35,696 nt of DNA from the NCBI GenBank assembly GCA_019636275.1, contig JAHBXY010000096.1, positions 1-35,696 of the forward strand. The letters are read 5' to 3'. Source of the DNA: Planctomycetota bacterium. GTDB taxonomy: Bacteria > Planctomycetota > J058. Numbering within the stretch: the first letter of the stretch is position 1; each line of letters starts with the position of its first letter. The translations under genes and the position numbers were made by a program. The notes under the pieces are model-generated. The model saw only the letters and a program-made list of their open reading frames with translations, made no database searches and was not told the origin of the DNA. This document shows positions 1 through 8,567 of the stretch, piece after piece.

Positions 1-2
1 CC

Positions 3-53
3 CTGGCCGCCGGCGCGGCGCTGGGGGCGCTGGCGGCGTGGTTGGGGCGGTGA
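3..53 (+). CDS. C-terminal tail of a gene entering from the left
   Basis: Only the last 16 codons are present, reading LAAGAALGALAAWLGR and a TGA at 51-53. The tail is Ala/Leu/Gly-rich and could be the end of a membrane helix, but nothing identifies the protein. It ends 3 bases before the stop of the minus-strand gene at 57-224, so the two genes converge. The frame was chosen because it is hydrophobic and ends in a stop before the converging gene; the other two frames are Arg/Gly-rich. Confidence 0.45.
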   Translation: MAAGAALGALAAWLGR

Positions 54-56
54 GCG

Positions 57-224
57 TCACACCGCCCCGGTGAGGATCACCCTCTCCGCCCCCGCCGCCG
101 CCAGGGCGCGCAGGTGGTCGCGCATTGCCGCGAGGTCGCGGGCGAGGTCGGCCGCCGCGTAGGTGCCGTCGAGGAAGGAGGGGCGCACCTCGGCCGGGGG
201 GACGGCGTGGACGAAGAGGCGCAC
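57..224 (-). CDS. small hypothetical protein, 55 aa, last gene of the ART operon
   Basis: A 55-codon frame starts with GTG at 224-222, only 4 bases after the stop of the ADP-ribosyltransferase-like gene, and ends with TGA at 59-57. Every codon but one ends in G or C, the pattern of real genes here. The product (MRLFVHAVPPAEV... ending AERVILTGAV) has no signal peptide or obvious membrane helix; its second half looks alpha-helical (AADLARDLAAMRDHLRALAAAG). I do not recognise a family. It could be a genuine small partner of the two exported proteins upstream, or the end of a gene shortened by deletion. Spacing implies co-translation with the upstream gene. No strong Shine-Dalgarno sits at the usual distance, which also fits coupling. 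Confidence 0.6.
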   Translation of the reverse strand: MRLFVHAVPPAEVRPSFLDGTYAAADLARDLAAMRDHLRALAAAGAERVILTGAV

Positions 225-228
225 GCGC

Positions 229-2952
229 CTACCGCCCGTCGCCGGCGCCCGCCTCCTCGAGGGCCCGGATGAACCCGGTGACCGTCGGGTCGGGCTGGCT
301 CGCGGCCGCCGGCTCCTCGGGTCGCCGCGCCGTGACCGCCGGGCCCTCGCCCAGGACCATGCCGCGGTCGGCGTCGCGCAGCGAGCGCACCTCGGCGGCG
401 CGGCGGCGCAGCTCCTCGGCCGCCGCCGGGTCGTGGGCGTAGGCGGTCGCCATGGCCTCGAGGAACGCGGCCTCGTGGTCGTAGCTGGCCAGGCGCGTCG
501 TGGGCAGGTCGGCGGCGCGGTCGGCCACGCGGGCGAGCGCGCGGTCGCGGCCCCAGCGGGCGAGGATGTCGTTGCGGTCGCCCCAGGGGTCGCCCGCCGC
601 GCCGGCGGCGCCGCCGCGCAGGGCCCACAGGTCGGCGGCGCTGACGTCCAGGCGCAGGCCGTCGTCGACGCTCGTCCCGTAGATGCTGCGCGAGGTGGAC
701 GGCCAGGCGGCGTCGAAGGCCTCGAAGGCGCCGGCCACGAGGCCGCGCGCGTTGGCCTCGGCCCGCGCCGCGTGGCGCTCGGCCGCGGCGAGGAGCGCCC
801 CGTAGCGGGCGGGGTCCTGCTCGGCCAGCTCGCGGTAGCGGCGCAGGGCGTCGTCCTCGCGCTTCACCTCGACCCCGGCGCGGCCCAGGCGCTCCCACAG
901 GAGCGCCTCGGTCTCCGCCAGCGGCCGGGCGAGCACGTCGCGCCACTGGCGGTTGGCCTCGGCCAGCCGCTCGAGCGCGGGCACCACGTCGCCGCCCTCG
1001 CGCATGGCGCGCAGGACGTCGTCGGTGGCGCGGCGCACGTTGTCGCGCGCCTCGCGCTTGATCAGCGCGTCGTCGATCCCGCGGGCGATCGCCTCGCCCC
1101 AGTAGAGGACGACGGCGGTCTCGACGGCGTGGTACATGAACCCGCCGACCTTCAGGAGCCGCGCGTGGCGCCCGAGGCGCGTGGCCAGGGCCACGCCGCC
1201 CGGGAGCCGCTCGAGCGGCCGCACCCAGCGCAGGCCCGCCACGCCCGCCTTCACGGCCGTCGACGAGAGCCCCAGGCCCGTGAGCTGGATCGCGAAGGCC
1301 CGCCCCTGGAAGTTGCCCGAGACGAGCTCCGGCAGGGCCATGCCCACCGCCAGGGCCATGGTCGAGCGCAGGACCGTGTGCACGAACTGCGGGCGGATGA
1401 ACCGGTCGAGGTGCCGCTTGAGGAAGTGCGCGTAGGCCGCGTCGCCCGCCATGGCGCCGACCGAGAACAGCCCGAAGTGCACGTAGAAGTCGGTCTCGAG
1501 CAGCCCCTCGAAGAACTCCTCGATGCGCAGCCGGTCGCCCGTCTGGGCCACGACGGCGAGCTCCTTGAGGAACAGCGCCATGGTGAAGTGGACCAGGCTG
1601 CCGCCGGCCGCCCGCGTGACGCGCTTCCAGTCGATCGTGCCGTCGACGCGCCTCGCGTTCCGGTGCGGGTCGATCTCGCGCTCGAGCTCGGCGATCGAGC
1701 GGTCGAGCGTCGGCCGCGCCGGGTCGTTTGCGTCGAGCATGCTGCGGATCAGCCGCTTGGCGCGGATCTCCCAGCGGTTGACGACGTCGCGCGCGGCGGG
1801 GTCGCCCTGCAGCGCGCGCATGAGCAGCGCCTCGGTCTCGGCCGGCCCGCGCGCCTTGATCATGCGCTCGAGCTGGATCACGGCCGCCAGCTCGTCGATC
1901 AGGGCGAAGCTCTTCACCGGCTGCCCGCGCCGCAGGAGCACCTTGGGCCGCCCGTCGGGGCCCACGTAGGTGCGCGCCTGCACGCCCTCGGGCAGGCGCG
2001 GATCGCCGGGGTTCACCCACTCGACCGTGGCGCCGTGCCGCGCGATCCGCTCGAGGAACTTCGCCACGTCGCGCTCGGACGCGTTCGGGCCGACCTCGAC
2101 GCCCTCGCCGCGGAAGTAGCTGTTCATGCCGGCCACGCCCTCGAGCGGCGGCCGGCCGTTGCGGATGTTGTCCTCGATGATCGCCCAGGTGTTCTGGCCG
2201 CCCCCGGTGTAGCCGTAGCTGTAGCCGGGCGACAGGTTCTTGAGCTTGCTCTCCTTGTAGAGCGGGTGGTTCTGCAGCTCGGCCCAGGTCTCGCAGCGGA
2301 CGACGATCTCCTTGGGCAGGATCCAGAAGGGCAGGAGCACCTCGTACTCGCCCGAGAGGCCCTTCGTGTTGAAGATCGCCCGCTCGGGCGCGACCTTGAG
2401 GATGAAGTAGGGCGGGCCGAAGTGCTGCAGGGGCTGCGTGCTGGTGGAGATCAGCACGCTCTTGACGCTGTTGCTGCTCGTCCCCAGCCCGCCGCCCTTG
2501 TGGTGCTCGATGATCCGCTCGAGCTCGCGCAGGTTGTCGCCGTTGCCGCCGGTGAGCGTCGTCGCCTCGCGGAAGTAGGCGTCGATGCGCGGCAGGCGCT
2601 TGTCCCAGCTCGTGCGCATGTGCCGGATCGAGTTCGGCAGCATGAGCGAGTTGCCGCCCGACGAGGCCGGCATCTTGTAGACCTGGTCGTTCTTGGCCCC
2701 GCGGAAGAGGACGAGCTCGTGCGCCGGGTTCGACGCGCGCGCGCCGCGGGCCAGGAACTCGAGGTTCATCTCCAGGTAGCGGCGCAGCTTGGGGTCCGCG
2801 CGCTCCAGGTTCAGGTAGGGCCGCAGCTTCTCGGCCAGCGCCTGGTAGTCGCCGCGCTCGATCAGCTTCTTGAAGTCGATGTCGTCCTGGGCGCGCGCGG
2901 CGCTCGCGCCGGCGAGGACGAGGGAGACGAGGAGCGCGTGAACGAGCCTCAC
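229..2952 (-). CDS. exported protein with ADP-ribosyltransferase-like N-terminal domain and shared helical C-terminal module
   Basis: The 907-aa product starts with a signal peptide (MRLVHALLVSLVLAGASAARA, cleavage near residue 21). Residues about 75-220 carry the three spaced motifs of R-S-E ADP-ribosyltransferases: LFRG with Arg84, LISTST with S169-T170-S171, and GEYEVLLP with E202-Y203-E204. Known ExE enzymes of this clade transfer ADP-ribose from NAD+ to arginine; that activity here is inferred. From about residue 291 to the end it aligns by eye with the C-terminal part of the upstream 1445-aa protein (for example ALIDEL..VIQLERM and RWEIRAKRLIR), including a hydrophobic stretch at about 450-620. 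Where the paralogue has ELTH, this protein has ELAA. The GTG start overlaps the upstream TGA (GTGA), so translation is coupled. The target and the cell compartment of action are unknown. Confidence 0.75.
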   Translation of the reverse strand: MRLVHALLVSLVLAGASAARAQDDIDFKKLIERGDYQALAEKLRPYLNLERADPKLRRYLEMNLEFLARGARASNPAHELVLFRGAKNDQVYKMPASSGGNSLMLPNSIRHMRTSWDKRLPRIDAYFREATTLTGGNGDNLRELERIIEHHKGGGLGTSSNSVKSVLISTSTQPLQHFGPPYFILKVAPERAIFNTKGLSGEYEVLLPFWILPKEIVVRCETWAELQNHPLYKESKLKNLSPGYSYGYTGGGQNTWAIIEDNIRNGRPPLEGVAGMNSYFRGEGVEVGPNASERDVAKFLERIARHGATVEWVNPGDPRLPEGVQARTYVGPDGRPKVLLRRGQPVKSFALIDELAAVIQLERMIKARGPAETEALLMRALQGDPAARDVVNRWEIRAKRLIRSMLDANDPARPTLDRSIAELEREIDPHRNARRVDGTIDWKRVTRAAGGSLVHFTMALFLKELAVVAQTGDRLRIEEFFEGLLETDFYVHFGLFSVGAMAGDAAYAHFLKRHLDRFIRPQFVHTVLRSTMALAVGMALPELVSGNFQGRAFAIQLTGLGLSSTAVKAGVAGLRWVRPLERLPGGVALATRLGRHARLLKVGGFMYHAVETAVVLYWGEAIARGIDDALIKREARDNVRRATDDVLRAMREGGDVVPALERLAEANRQWRDVLARPLAETEALLWERLGRAGVEVKREDDALRRYRELAEQDPARYGALLAAAERHAARAEANARGLVAGAFEAFDAAWPSTSRSIYGTSVDDGLRLDVSAADLWALRGGAAGAAGDPWGDRNDILARWGRDRALARVADRAADLPTTRLASYDHEAAFLEAMATAYAHDPAAAEELRRRAAEVRSLRDADRGMVLGEGPAVTARRPEEPAAASQPDPTVTGFIRALEEAGAGDGR

Positions 2953-5900
2953 CGGCCCACCTCTCGTTCGATGGTCCCGCCGATGCCAGGGGTGGCGCTC
3001 GGCGCGCCGTGGAGCGGGTCGAGCAGCGCCCGCTCGCGGTCGCGGATGTCGCGGGTGATCCGCGCCCGCTCCCGCAGCGCCTCGGCCACCTCGGGCGAGC
3101 GGGCGGCGGCGGCCGCCGCCTCGTAGAGCGCGGCCTCGTCGTCGTAGGCCTGGCGGCGGTTGTCCGAGACGTCGCGCGCGCCGCGCACGGGGTCGTAGGC
3201 GCGGGCGCGGACGTTGTCGTGGTAGGCGCGGCGCAGGGCGGCCTCGCGCGCGTCGGCGAAGCGGGCCACCGCCGCATCGACGCGGGCGTCCGTGGCCGCG
3301 TCGCTGCGCTCGCGGAAGCGGTCGACGTGGCTGCCGAGCGCCTCGTAGCGCGAGGCGATCGCGTCGAAGCGGCTGGCGCCCGTGCCGGTGATCGTGGCCG
3401 ACCGGCCGGCGCGCTCCATCTCGCGGCGCAGCCCGTCCATGGCCGCCATGGCCGGCTGCAGGCTCCGGTCACGCCAGCCGACGTAGGCCTCGAGCGCCCG
3501 GTCGAGCGCGGCGTCGAGCGCCGGGTCGTCGGCGCGCCCGGCCGCGCGCGCGGCCGCGAGCACGGCCGCCGCCGAGTCGGCCACCTCGCCGCGGGCGCGC
3601 CGCTCGTCGAGGACGGCCGTGATCCGCGCGCTGATCTCCTCGGCGAAGTAGAGGACCACCGCCAGCTCGACGCCGTGGTAGACCCAGCCGGGGACGCCGC
3701 TCCCGAGGCGCAGGGCGCGCGCCACGGGCGCCCAGCGGCTCGCCGACTGGATCGGCATGACCCAGCGGATCGCCGACAGGCCCGCCTTGACCGAGGCCGA
3801 CGAGAGCATGAGCCCCGCCAGGTTCACGGCGTAGACCTCGGCCTCGAACTGCCCGTGGACGATCATGGGCAGGGCCATGCCGGTGGCCAGGGCCACGTTG
3901 CTCTTGAGCACCGTGTTCACGAAGCTCGGCTTGACGTGCCGCTGGAGGAACTTGACGTAGGCCGTCGAGCCGGCCTCGGCGCCGATCACGAACAGCCCGT
4001 AGTGGCTCCAGAACTCGGTCGTGGCCAGCCCCTCGAAGAACAGCTCGATCGCCTCGCGGTCGCCCGTGGCCACGAGCTTGGCCAGGTCCTTGAGGAACAG
4101 GCCCAGGAGGAAGCTCGCCGCCCCCTCGCCGTGCTCGCGCGCCTTGCGGCGCACCTTGGCCCAGTCGACCCGCCCGTTGGGGGCGCGCACGTCGAGGTAG
4201 GGGTCGAGGACGCGGCGCAGGCGCTCGATCTCGCGGTCGAGGAGCGCCCGGTCGGGGTGGTTCTCCGGCAGCGTCAGCCGGACCATGCGCTTGGCCTCGA
4301 TCTCCCAGCGGAGCAGGGTCGAGAGCGCCGCCGGGTCGCCGGCCTGGGCGTTGCGGAACAGCTCGACGACGCGCTCGGCGCCCATGGTCCGGCGCATGCG
4401 GTCGAGCTGGATCGAGTGCGTCAGCTCGTCGATCAGCGCGTAGCGGCGCACCGGCCGGTCGGACGGGAGGAGGACGACCGTGTTGCCGTGCGCGTCGACC
4501 ATGGTGCGCGCCTGCGCGCCGCCCAGGCGCGGGTCGCTGGCCGGCACGCGCTCGATCCGCGCCCCGTAGCGGGCGATCCGCTCGGCGAAGCGCGCCACCT
4601 CGGCCTCGGTGGCCACCGGGCCGGTGCTCGCCAGCTCGAAGCGGGAGAAGAGCGACGACGGGCTGCGGTTGACGTCGTGCTCGCGGCCGGCGTACTCGAC
4701 GGTCGCCCCGCGCACGTTGACGCCGCGCTCGGAGAGCGCGCGCGACAGGTCCTCGCGCACGAGCGGCTGCGGCTCGACCGCGAACACCTCGCCGCGGCCG
4801 AACGACACGGCGTTGGCGCCGGCCGGCGCCAGGCGCACGTTCGAGTTCGGGTGCTCGGCCAGGAGCGCCGGCAGGCGCGCCTCGGCCGTGGCGCGCACGG
4901 CCGCGTCGCCCACGACCTCGAGCGTGAGCCCGCTGACCGGGCTGAACATGCCGCGCTCGATCCCGCCGCCGGCGCGCAGCTCGAAGTTGGCGTTCGGGTG
5001 CGCCGCGCGCAGCTCGGCCGCCAGGCGCGAGACGACGGCGTTGGCCCGCTCGAGCGCGGCCAGGCGCTCGGCGTCGGTGTAGGCGCCGGCCACCTCGGCC
5101 TCGAGCGCCGCGCGCGCCTCCTCGCTCAGGCCCGGGATGTCGCGCGGCTTGAGCTTCTTCGACGTGTCGATCGCCTCGAGCGCCTCGCCCGAGAGCGCGC
5201 CCACGATCCCGGCGATCCGGTCGCGGAGGAAGTTCGACCTCGGCAGGTTGCGCGGCACGAGCTTGTCGGCCACCTCGAGCGCGCGCGCCTCGCGCGGGTC
5301 GGTCGGCAGCGGCCGCGACGAGAAGCGCGCGTTGTCCTTGGCGCGGACCTCGATGTCCTTGATCCCCAGCGCCTCGAGGTACAGGTCGACCATGCGCTCG
5401 AACGTGTGGGTCGTGGCGCTGTTGCTGTTGCCGAGCGTGTGCGCGCCGCCGGGGATGTCGGAGATGATCACCGACGTCCAGAAGGTCACCTTGTCGGCGG
5501 CGACGCGGTTGTGGCGGGCGACCTCGCGCGCCAGGTAGCTGTTCTCCACCTCGACGCCGTGGATCCCGCGGCTGCGCGTCTCCTCGAGCCAGCGCATGGT
5601 CTCCTCGGCGGGCGAGAAGACGTTGGTCAGGTGCGTGCCCAGGCGCAGGCGCTCGCCGAGCGTCGTCTCGCGCCCGGCCAGCATGTCGAGGAAGGCGTTG
5701 CGCACGCCCTCGCCGGCGGGCTGGAAGCGGAAGTCGGAGAAGCGCTCGGGCACGTGGATGTCGCCCACGCGCGCGCCCTCGGCCGTGCCGCCGGCCGTGC
5801 CGAAGTAGGCCAGGCGCCGGTGGCCGGAGTCGATCAGGGCGCGCGCGACGTCGCCCAGCGCGTCGCCGTAGTAGTTCGAGACGAGCTTGACCGTCTCGAC

Positions 5901-7286
5901 GCCGCGCGAGGTCGTCACGCGCAGCTCGTCGGCCTTGAGCGCGCCCGCCTCGATCGCCCGGGCGATCGTGGCCTCCTTGGCGCTCACGCCGCCCGGCAGG
6001 CGCAGCTTGCCGTCGGCGACCAGCTCCTGCAGGAGCTCGACCGACGGGTTCTTCTTCGCCAGGTCGACGAGCTTCTTCTCGGCCGCGATCATGGCCTTGA
6101 GGTCGGCGATGTTGCCCAGGACGCGCTCGGGCGCGCGGTTCATGCCGTCGCGCAGGTTGGCGTCGTTGTTCACGGCGGCCAGCGCCCGCTCGACCTCGGC
6201 CCGCGCGGGGCCGACCGGGAGCGCGTCGCGCGCCGCCGTCAGCCGCTGGCGCAGGCCCTCGTAGGGGTCGGCGCCCAGGACGTCGCGCAGGTGCTCGGCA
6301 CCGCGGCGGGCCAGCGCCCGCTCGGTGAGCTCGTTCTTGAGCGTGGCGCGGAAGCCGATCAGCGCCGTGTCGCCGCCGAGGCCGATGCGCTCCATGGCCT
6401 CGCGCATGGCGCGGTAGTTCCGCTCCTTCATGGCCTCGGCGTCGCCGACGATCTCGATCCGGTCGTTGGGCACGCCGCGGCGGTCGTTGCCGGCGAAGCG
6501 CAGGAGCGAGGTCAGATGCCGCACGCGGTCGATCCCGTCGATCGTGCCCGTGACCACGTAGCGCACCGAGCCGTTGGGCGCCTCGGTGAGGAGCAGGTGC
6601 TCGTAGCTGCCGTTGGGCGCGCGCACCTCGCCCAGCACGCGGTAGCCGCGGTTGACGAGGTCCGAGAGCGCCTCGGCCCGCGAGCCCACGTGGACCTCGA
6701 CCGTGAGGCCGCGCGAGACGATCCGCTCCAGCGCCGAGAGCGTGAAGCGGTCGGCCAGGTAGTCCTTGAGGTCGTGCATGGAGTGCGGCAGCGCGGGGTC
6801 GATCGCCGCGACCTCGGCCGGGTAGCCGACCGTGCGCGGCGGCGAGAAGCCGGTGCGCGTCGTCGGCACCTCGACCGGCCGCACCCGCCAGGCCGAGTCG
6901 TAGGCCCGGAACAGGTTCAGGTCGACCTTGAGGTCCTCCATGACGAGGCGGTTCGTGCGCAGCTCGGCCTCGAACAGCCCGCGGAGCAGGGACTCCATGT
7001 CGCTGGCGAGGTGGTTGCGCGCGAAGTCGCGCCCGGGCTGCACGCGCGCCCGCACGAGCTCGGCCTTGGCCGGGTCGAGGCGCGAGAGCCGGTCGGCGAT
7101 CGAGCCGACGATCCGCTCGATCGATTCGAGCCGCAGCTCGACCGCGAGTTCGGCGAGCTCGGCGCGCGCGACCTCGGAGCGGGGGTCCTGGGCCTGGGCC
7201 GGCGCCGGGGTCGAGAGACCCAGGGTCGCCGCGAGGCCGACGAGGGCGAGGAGCCGCCCCAGCTTGGAGAGAGATGAGTAGACCAC
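2949..7286 (-). CDS. giant exported protein with nucleoside-phosphorylase-like domain and shared C-terminal module
   Basis: The 1445-aa product begins at GTG 7286-7284 and has a signal peptide (core LLALVGLAATLGLS, cleavage near AQAQ at 30-33). Residues about 455-640 resemble the PNP/UDP (MTA/SAH nucleosidase) superfamily: GTAGG at 496-500, GDIHVP at 508-513, GVEVENSYLAREV at 577-589 in the place of the usual vdMEsxaxa motif, and IISDIPGG at 607-614 in the place of the active-site SD. Residues 1-450 and 700-890 are not recognised. From about 893 on it matches the 907-aa downstream protein. ALIDELTHSIQLDRM (950-964) and RWEIEAKRM (993-1001) look like a zincin ELTH...E pair, but the first His of HExxH is Asp953. 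Hydrophobic helices follow at about 1055-1215. Nucleoside or nucleotide cleavage is inferred, and no substrate can be named. Confidence 0.72.
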   Translation of the reverse strand: MVYSSLSKLGRLLALVGLAATLGLSTPAPAQAQDPRSEVARAELAELAVELRLESIERIVGSIADRLSRLDPAKAELVRARVQPGRDFARNHLASDMESLLRGLFEAELRTNRLVMEDLKVDLNLFRAYDSAWRVRPVEVPTTRTGFSPPRTVGYPAEVAAIDPALPHSMHDLKDYLADRFTLSALERIVSRGLTVEVHVGSRAEALSDLVNRGYRVLGEVRAPNGSYEHLLLTEAPNGSVRYVVTGTIDGIDRVRHLTSLLRFAGNDRRGVPNDRIEIVGDAEAMKERNYRAMREAMERIGLGGDTALIGFRATLKNELTERALARRGAEHLRDVLGADPYEGLRQRLTAARDALPVGPARAEVERALAAVNNDANLRDGMNRAPERVLGNIADLKAMIAAEKKLVDLAKKNPSVELLQELVADGKLRLPGGVSAKEATIARAIEAGALKADELRVTTSRGVETVKLVSNYYGDALGDVARALIDSGHRRLAYFGTAGGTAEGARVGDIHVPERFSDFRFQPAGEGVRNAFLDMLAGRETTLGERLRLGTHLTNVFSPAEETMRWLEETRSRGIHGVEVENSYLAREVARHNRVAADKVTFWTSVIISDIPGGAHTLGNSNSATTHTFERMVDLYLEALGIKDIEVRAKDNARFSSRPLPTDPREARALEVADKLVPRNLPRSNFLRDRIAGIVGALSGEALEAIDTSKKLKPRDIPGLSEEARAALEAEVAGAYTDAERLAALERANAVVSRLAAELRAAHPNANFELRAGGGIERGMFSPVSGLTLEVVGDAAVRATAEARLPALLAEHPNSNVRLAPAGANAVSFGRGEVFAVEPQPLVREDLSRALSERGVNVRGATVEYAGREHDVNRSPSSLFSRFELASTGPVATEAEVARFAERIARYGARIERVPASDPRLGGAQARTMVDAHGNTVVLLPSDRPVRRYALIDELTHSIQLDRMRRTMGAERVVELFRNAQAGDPAALSTLLRWEIEAKRMVRLTLPENHPDRALLDREIERLRRVLDPYLDVRAPNGRVDWAKVRRKAREHGEGAASFLLGLFLKDLAKLVATGDREAIELFFEGLATTEFWSHYGLFVIGAEAGSTAYVKFLQRHVKPSFVNTVLKSNVALATGMALPMIVHGQFEAEVYAVNLAGLMLSSASVKAGLSAIRWVMPIQSASRWAPVARALRLGSGVPGWVYHGVELAVVLYFAEEISARITAVLDERRARGEVADSAAAVLAAARAAGRADDPALDAALDRALEAYVGWRDRSLQPAMAAMDGLRREMERAGRSATITGTGASRFDAIASRYEALGSHVDRFRERSDAATDARVDAAVARFADAREAALRRAYHDNVRARAYDPVRGARDVSDNRRQAYDDEAALYEAAAAAARSPEVAEALRERARITRDIRDRERALLDPLHGAPSATPGIGGTIEREVGR

Positions 7287-7293
7287 GGATAGG

Positions 7294-7322
7294 ACTTAGC
7301 AGAGACCAGGCCGCGCTGTAAA
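7294..7322 (-). promoter_or_regulatory. possible promoter of the two-gene exported operon
   Basis: On the minus strand TTTACA (7322-7317) is followed after 17 bases by CTAAGT (7299-7294), 7 bases before the GTG start. The -35 is good but the -10 is poor. The 138-base gap between the zinc-ribbon gene and the giant gene is the only place a separate promoter for the pair would fit. Confidence 0.3.
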
Positions 7323-7424
7323 TGGCGAAATGAGCGCCGTTTGCGTTTCGGTTTCGTGCCAGCCGCCAACGGTGGGTACTGCCCTTTGCGTGTCGGGGCG
7401 AAGGAACGGTAGCGAGGGGGTCGT

Positions 7425-8564
7425 CTACCGGGGACCACCCGTTTCGGGTAGACGAACTTCCGGCGGCAGGTGCGGGTTCAGCATGGTCCCCAGCGACCGC
7501 ACGCCCCGGTCGACCTTGGCTCCGGCCGCCTTCATCTGCTCGCCGAAGGCGCCGCGCACGGCGAAGCCGGAGCCGCGCGTGGTCATGCTCAGGAGGAGCA
7601 GGGCCACGACGGCCGGCAGGACGGTCACGAGCGTGAGGCTCAGGGCGCCCAGGCTGCGCTTGGCCTCGCGCGCCTGGAGCTCCTGCGCCTTGCGCGCCGC
7701 CTCGGCCGCCCGCCGCTCGCGCTCCTCGTGGCGGGCGTCCTTGTCGGCGGCGTTCTTGTCGGCGGCCTTGTCGTCGCCGGCCTTCTGGCGCTTGCCGGTC
7801 TTGCGCGCCGGCGTGGGCTCGGGCTCCGGCTCCTCGACCTGCTGGCGCTTCTTCGTCGCGTGCTTCTGCTGATACTTGGCCGTCTTGCGCCGCAGCCCCT
7901 CGGCGTCGAGGTCGACGCGCCCCTCCTCGCTCGGCCGGAGCCCGGGCTGCACCTGCCCCGGACCCACCCCGTCGGGGAGGAGGTCGAGCCGCGACGACTC
8001 GTAGGCGTCGGTGTCGACCATGGCCTCGCCGCGCGGCCGGTCGGGGACGCCGGCGAGGAAGTCGAGCTTCTTCGGCTTGAGCTCGTCGAGGAGCGCCTGC
8101 TGCTTCGACGGCGGCGACGGCAGCGGCTCGCGCGCGATCGGCTGCGTCTTGTTCAGCAGGTCGCGATGCAGCGGCTGCGTCTTGGCCGGGCTGCCCTGGG
8201 GCGGCGTGAGCCCCTCGGCCGGGGTCAGCGGCCGCAGCGCCTGCTCGGTGGAGATGATCGCCGTCGTGTTGCCCTCGAGGCGCGACTCGATCCGCCCGTC
8301 CGGGTGCAGGTAGAAGGAGTCGTTGCACTTGGGGCACTTGATGCGCGAGCGCTTGGCCACGGCGCGCAGCCGGAGGAGGCTCCGGCAGTAGCAGCAGTTG
8401 AACTGCACCATGGCGCCCGACTCGGGCGCGGCCGGCGCCTCGTCGGTGACCACGGCGCGGCGCGAGGCGAAGCACTCGTCGCAGATCACGCCCTCGGGCA
8501 CCGGCGCGTGCCCCTGCGGCCCCTTGATGAGGACCCCGCAGATCTCGCAGTAGACGAGCGCCAC
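7425..8564 (-). CDS. double zinc-ribbon protein with charged linker and single membrane helix
   Basis: The 379-aa product has an N-terminal CxxC...CxxC ribbon (Cys6, Cys9, Cys28, Cys31) and a second one (Cys57, Cys60, Cys77, Cys80). A long Lys/Glu/Pro/Ala-rich, probably disordered linker follows (about 100-300), then a membrane helix at about 308-332 (core LTLVTVLPAVVALLLL) and a roughly 45-residue tail. Zinc-ribbons on a cytoplasmic N-terminus anchored by one helix are common in envelope-linked or signalling proteins; no function can be assigned. GTG at 8564-8562 is the start because it gives the intact CEICG ribbon and lies 3 bases after the upstream stop, so the gene is operonic with the membrane protein at 8568-9071. 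It may be cotranscribed with the giant gene downstream, 138 bases away. Confidence 0.75.
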   Translation of the reverse strand: MALVYCEICGVLIKGPQGHAPVPEGVICDECFASRRAVVTDEAPAAPESGAMVQFNCCYCRSLLRLRAVAKRSRIKCPKCNDSFYLHPDGRIESRLEGNTTAIISTEQALRPLTPAEGLTPPQGSPAKTQPLHRDLLNKTQPIAREPLPSPPSKQQALLDELKPKKLDFLAGVPDRPRGEAMVDTDAYESSRLDLLPDGVGPGQVQPGLRPSEEGRVDLDAEGLRRKTAKYQQKHATKKRQQVEEPEPEPTPARKTGKRQKAGDDKAADKNAADKDARHEERERRAAEAARKAQELQAREAKRSLGALSLTLVTVLPAVVALLLLSMTTRGSGFAVRGAFGEQMKAAGAKVDRGVRSLGTMLNPHLPPEVRLPETGGPR

Positions 8565-8567
8565 GGC

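Noticed and set aside
3009..7277. 1422-codon plus-strand open frame opposite the giant exported gene
   Set aside because: It is an antisense shadow; no motif or signal, and the minus strand is clearly coding.
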